A program made the position numbers and the translations under genes. Shown in pieces: positions 14,036-15,329 of a stretch of DNA of 15,329 bases (positions are counted from its first letter, which is position 1; each line of letters begins with the position of its first letter). Below the pieces are notes generated by a model. It saw only the letters and a program-made list of their open reading frames with translations. It did not search any database and was not told the origin of the DNA. Source of the stretch: JADLDB01 sp040752975 (lineage in GTDB: Bacteria; Myxococcota; Myxococcia; Myxococcales; Myxococcaceae); contig JBFMHF010000165.1 of the NCBI GenBank assembly GCA_040752975.1, forward strand, positions 1 through 15,329, given 5' to 3'.

Positions 14036-15329
14036 CGGCCCGGCGCGCCAGCATCGCTCTCGCGCTCGCCGTCCTGGGCGCCTGCGCCTCCACCCCGGAG
14101 CCGAAGCCGGAAGAGAAGGCGCCCGCGCCCGCCGCCGAGACGCCCGAGGTGCCGTACGAGGCGAAGACGGCCCCGGCCCCGGCCCCCGGACCCGAGGCGA
14201 CGCAGCCGGCCGCCGGAGGGCCTACACCCGCCGAGACGCCTCCTCCCGCCGCGGCCGCCGCCTTCGATCCCGTCACCCAGGAGCGCTTCAAGGCCGCCGT
14301 CGCGTTGCAGGCCAGGGGCGACCTCGCCGGCGCGGAGGCCATCTACAAGGAAGTCATCGGCCGCAACGACCGGGCCGCGTACGCCTGGACCAACCTCGGC
14401 CTCATCGAGGAGCGCCGCGGCAACCTGGGCGACGCCGAGTCCAACTACCGCAAGGCGCTGGACATCGATCCCGCGCAGGACGCGGCCTGGGACTACCTGG
14501 CCCGCCTCTCGTGCCGCCGGAACCGCTGCGCCGACATGGAGAACGAGCTCCGCGCGGCGATCCAGAAGAACCCGGCCGCCATCGCCCCCCGCAACGCCCT
14601 CGTCCTCACGCTGCTCCAGCAGAACAAGCTGCCCGCCGCCGAGAGCGAGGCGAAGAAGGTCTTGAAGGCCGAGGAGCGCGACACGCGCGCCATGCAGCTC
14701 CTCGCGCAGGTGTACTTCCGCCAGCAGAAGTACGAGCTCGCCCGCCTGGTGCTGGAGAACGCCCGCACCATCGACGCCAACGACGCGCTGACCCACAACG
14801 CGATGGGGCTGGTGGCCCTGAAGCTCAAGAACCGCGCGCTGGCCGTCGAGTCCTTCCGCCAGGCCACGCTCCTCAAGCCGGACTACGCCGAGGCCCGCAA
14901 CAACTACGGGATGATGCTCAACGAGGCCAACGACTACGAGTCGGCGGCCAGGGAGCTGGAGGCGGCCGTCTCCGCCGCGCCCGAGTTTCTGGCCGCGCAC
15001 CTCAACCTGGGCAACGCCTACCGGGGCCTGCAGCAGGTGGACAAGGCGCTGGCCGAGTACCAGCGCGTGCTGAAGGAGCGGCCGGATCTCACCGACCCCT
15101 ACTTCAACATCGCCCTCACCTACCTCGACCTCGAGGTGCCCAACGTCGACACCATCGAGCGCTACAAGCAGGCCATCTCCTACTTCAACCAGTACCAGGC
15201 GAAGGGCGGCAAGGACGAGCGCGTCGAGCAGTACCTCAAGGACGCCAACAAGGGCATCGAGAAGGAAGAGCGACGCCGCGAGCGCGAGAAGAAGGACCAG
15301 CTGAAGAAGGCCGAGGCCGCGAAGAAGGC
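14032..15329 (+). CDS. TPR lipoprotein, GltE/AglT-like in architecture (C-terminus beyond the window)
   Basis: The GTG start overlaps the upstream stop (GTGA), and the frame stays open for 432 residues to the window edge. The leader MTARR, a hydrophobic stretch and the lipobox LGAC (Cys18) mark a lipoprotein; Ser after Ala at 19-20, with no Asp at the second mature position, is compatible with outer-membrane sorting in other proteobacteria. A Pro/Ala/Glu-rich tether spans about 21-77. TPRs run from about 84 to 395: DLAGAEAIYKEVI, NLGDAESNYRKALDIDP, YELARLVLENARTID, RALAVESFRQATLLKPD, YESAARELEAAVSAAPE and VDKALAEYQRVLKERPD. The pair Cys171/Cys176 lies in SCRRNRC. The visible end is a Lys/Glu/Arg-rich helix (about 408-432). 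In M. xanthus the TPR lipoprotein GltE (AglT) directly follows GltD, and the same pairing is seen here, so a gltE/nfsE-type partner of the preceding gene is the best guess. Homology needs a search. Confidence 0.88.
   Translation, partial: MTARRASIALALAVLGACASTPEPKPEEKAPAPAAETPEVPYEAKTAPAPAPGPEATQPAAGGPTPAETPPPAAAAAFDPVTQERFKAAVALQARGDLAGAEAIYKEVIGRNDRAAYAWTNLGLIEERRGNLGDAESNYRKALDIDPAQDAAWDYLARLSCRRNRCADMENELRAAIQKNPAAIAPRNALVLTLLQQNKLPAAESEAKKVLKAEERDTRAMQLLAQVYFRQQKYELARLVLENARTIDANDALTHNAMGLVALKLKNRALAVESFRQATLLKPDYAEARNNYGMMLNEANDYESAARELEAAVSAAPEFLAAHLNLGNAYRGLQQVDKALAEYQRVLKERPDLTDPYFNIALTYLDLEVPNVDTIERYKQAISYFNQYQAKGGKDERVEQYLKDANKGIEKEERRREREKKDQLKKAEAAKK

Noticed and set aside
1..15329. 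tRNA, rRNA, CRISPR, insertion sequence, attachment site or rho-independent terminator
   Set aside because: No such structure seen; genes are packed with overlaps, and DNA similarity among TPR segments is explained by protein repeats.

Overview
The window is GC-rich, densely coded chromosomal DNA from a myxobacterium, most likely of the Myxococcus/Cystobacter side of the group (suborder Cystobacterineae); the genus cannot be fixed from the sequence alone. The strongest evidence is an mglB-mglA pair whose products look nearly the same as the Myxococcus xanthus polarity proteins along their whole length. Further support comes from a serine/threonine kinase of the myxobacterial type carrying an AgmX/PglI-like C-terminal tail, and from several large envelope TPR proteins with Pro/Ala-rich linkers. 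I see no mobile element, tRNA, rRNA or CRISPR array, and no gene-free stretch longer than 124 bases.

The layout is two divergent operons around one short intergenic region (6187-6310). The left operon reads on the minus strand, in transcription order: a secreted, probably outer-membrane protein with a beta-rich N-terminal half and three carboxypeptidase-regulatory-like beta domains (4657-6186); a FecR-like lipoprotein (2732-4660); a membrane-anchored Ser/Thr kinase with an extracytoplasmic AgmX/PglI-like tail (991-2724); and an MFS exporter cut by the window edge (1-983). Junctions are a 4-base overlap and two 7-base gaps, so co-transcription is likely.

The right operon reads on the plus strand: mglB (6311-6790), mglA (6804-7394), a small secreted coiled-coil/beta-domain protein (7396-8154), a secreted TPR plus coiled-coil protein (8151-10535), a very large secreted TPR protein (10535-14035) and a TPR lipoprotein that runs off the right edge (14032-15329). 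From mglA onward every junction is a 1-base gap or a 1- to 4-base overlap, which points to one translationally coupled operon.

In M. xanthus the Ras-like GTPase MglA and its GAP MglB set the front-rear axis and control both type IV pili and the Agl/Glt gliding machine. Here the same pair heads an operon of four envelope proteins, three of them TPR proteins whose order and types recall GltC-GltD-GltE (gliding) and NfsC-NfsD-NfsE (spore coat). Next to it is an operon holding a kinase with the tail domain seen in the gliding proteins GltI/GltJ. My inference is a locus coupling the cytoplasmic polarity switch to a periplasmic/outer-membrane TPR scaffold, with a divergent envelope-sensing branch. 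No function for the TPR set is proven by the sequence.
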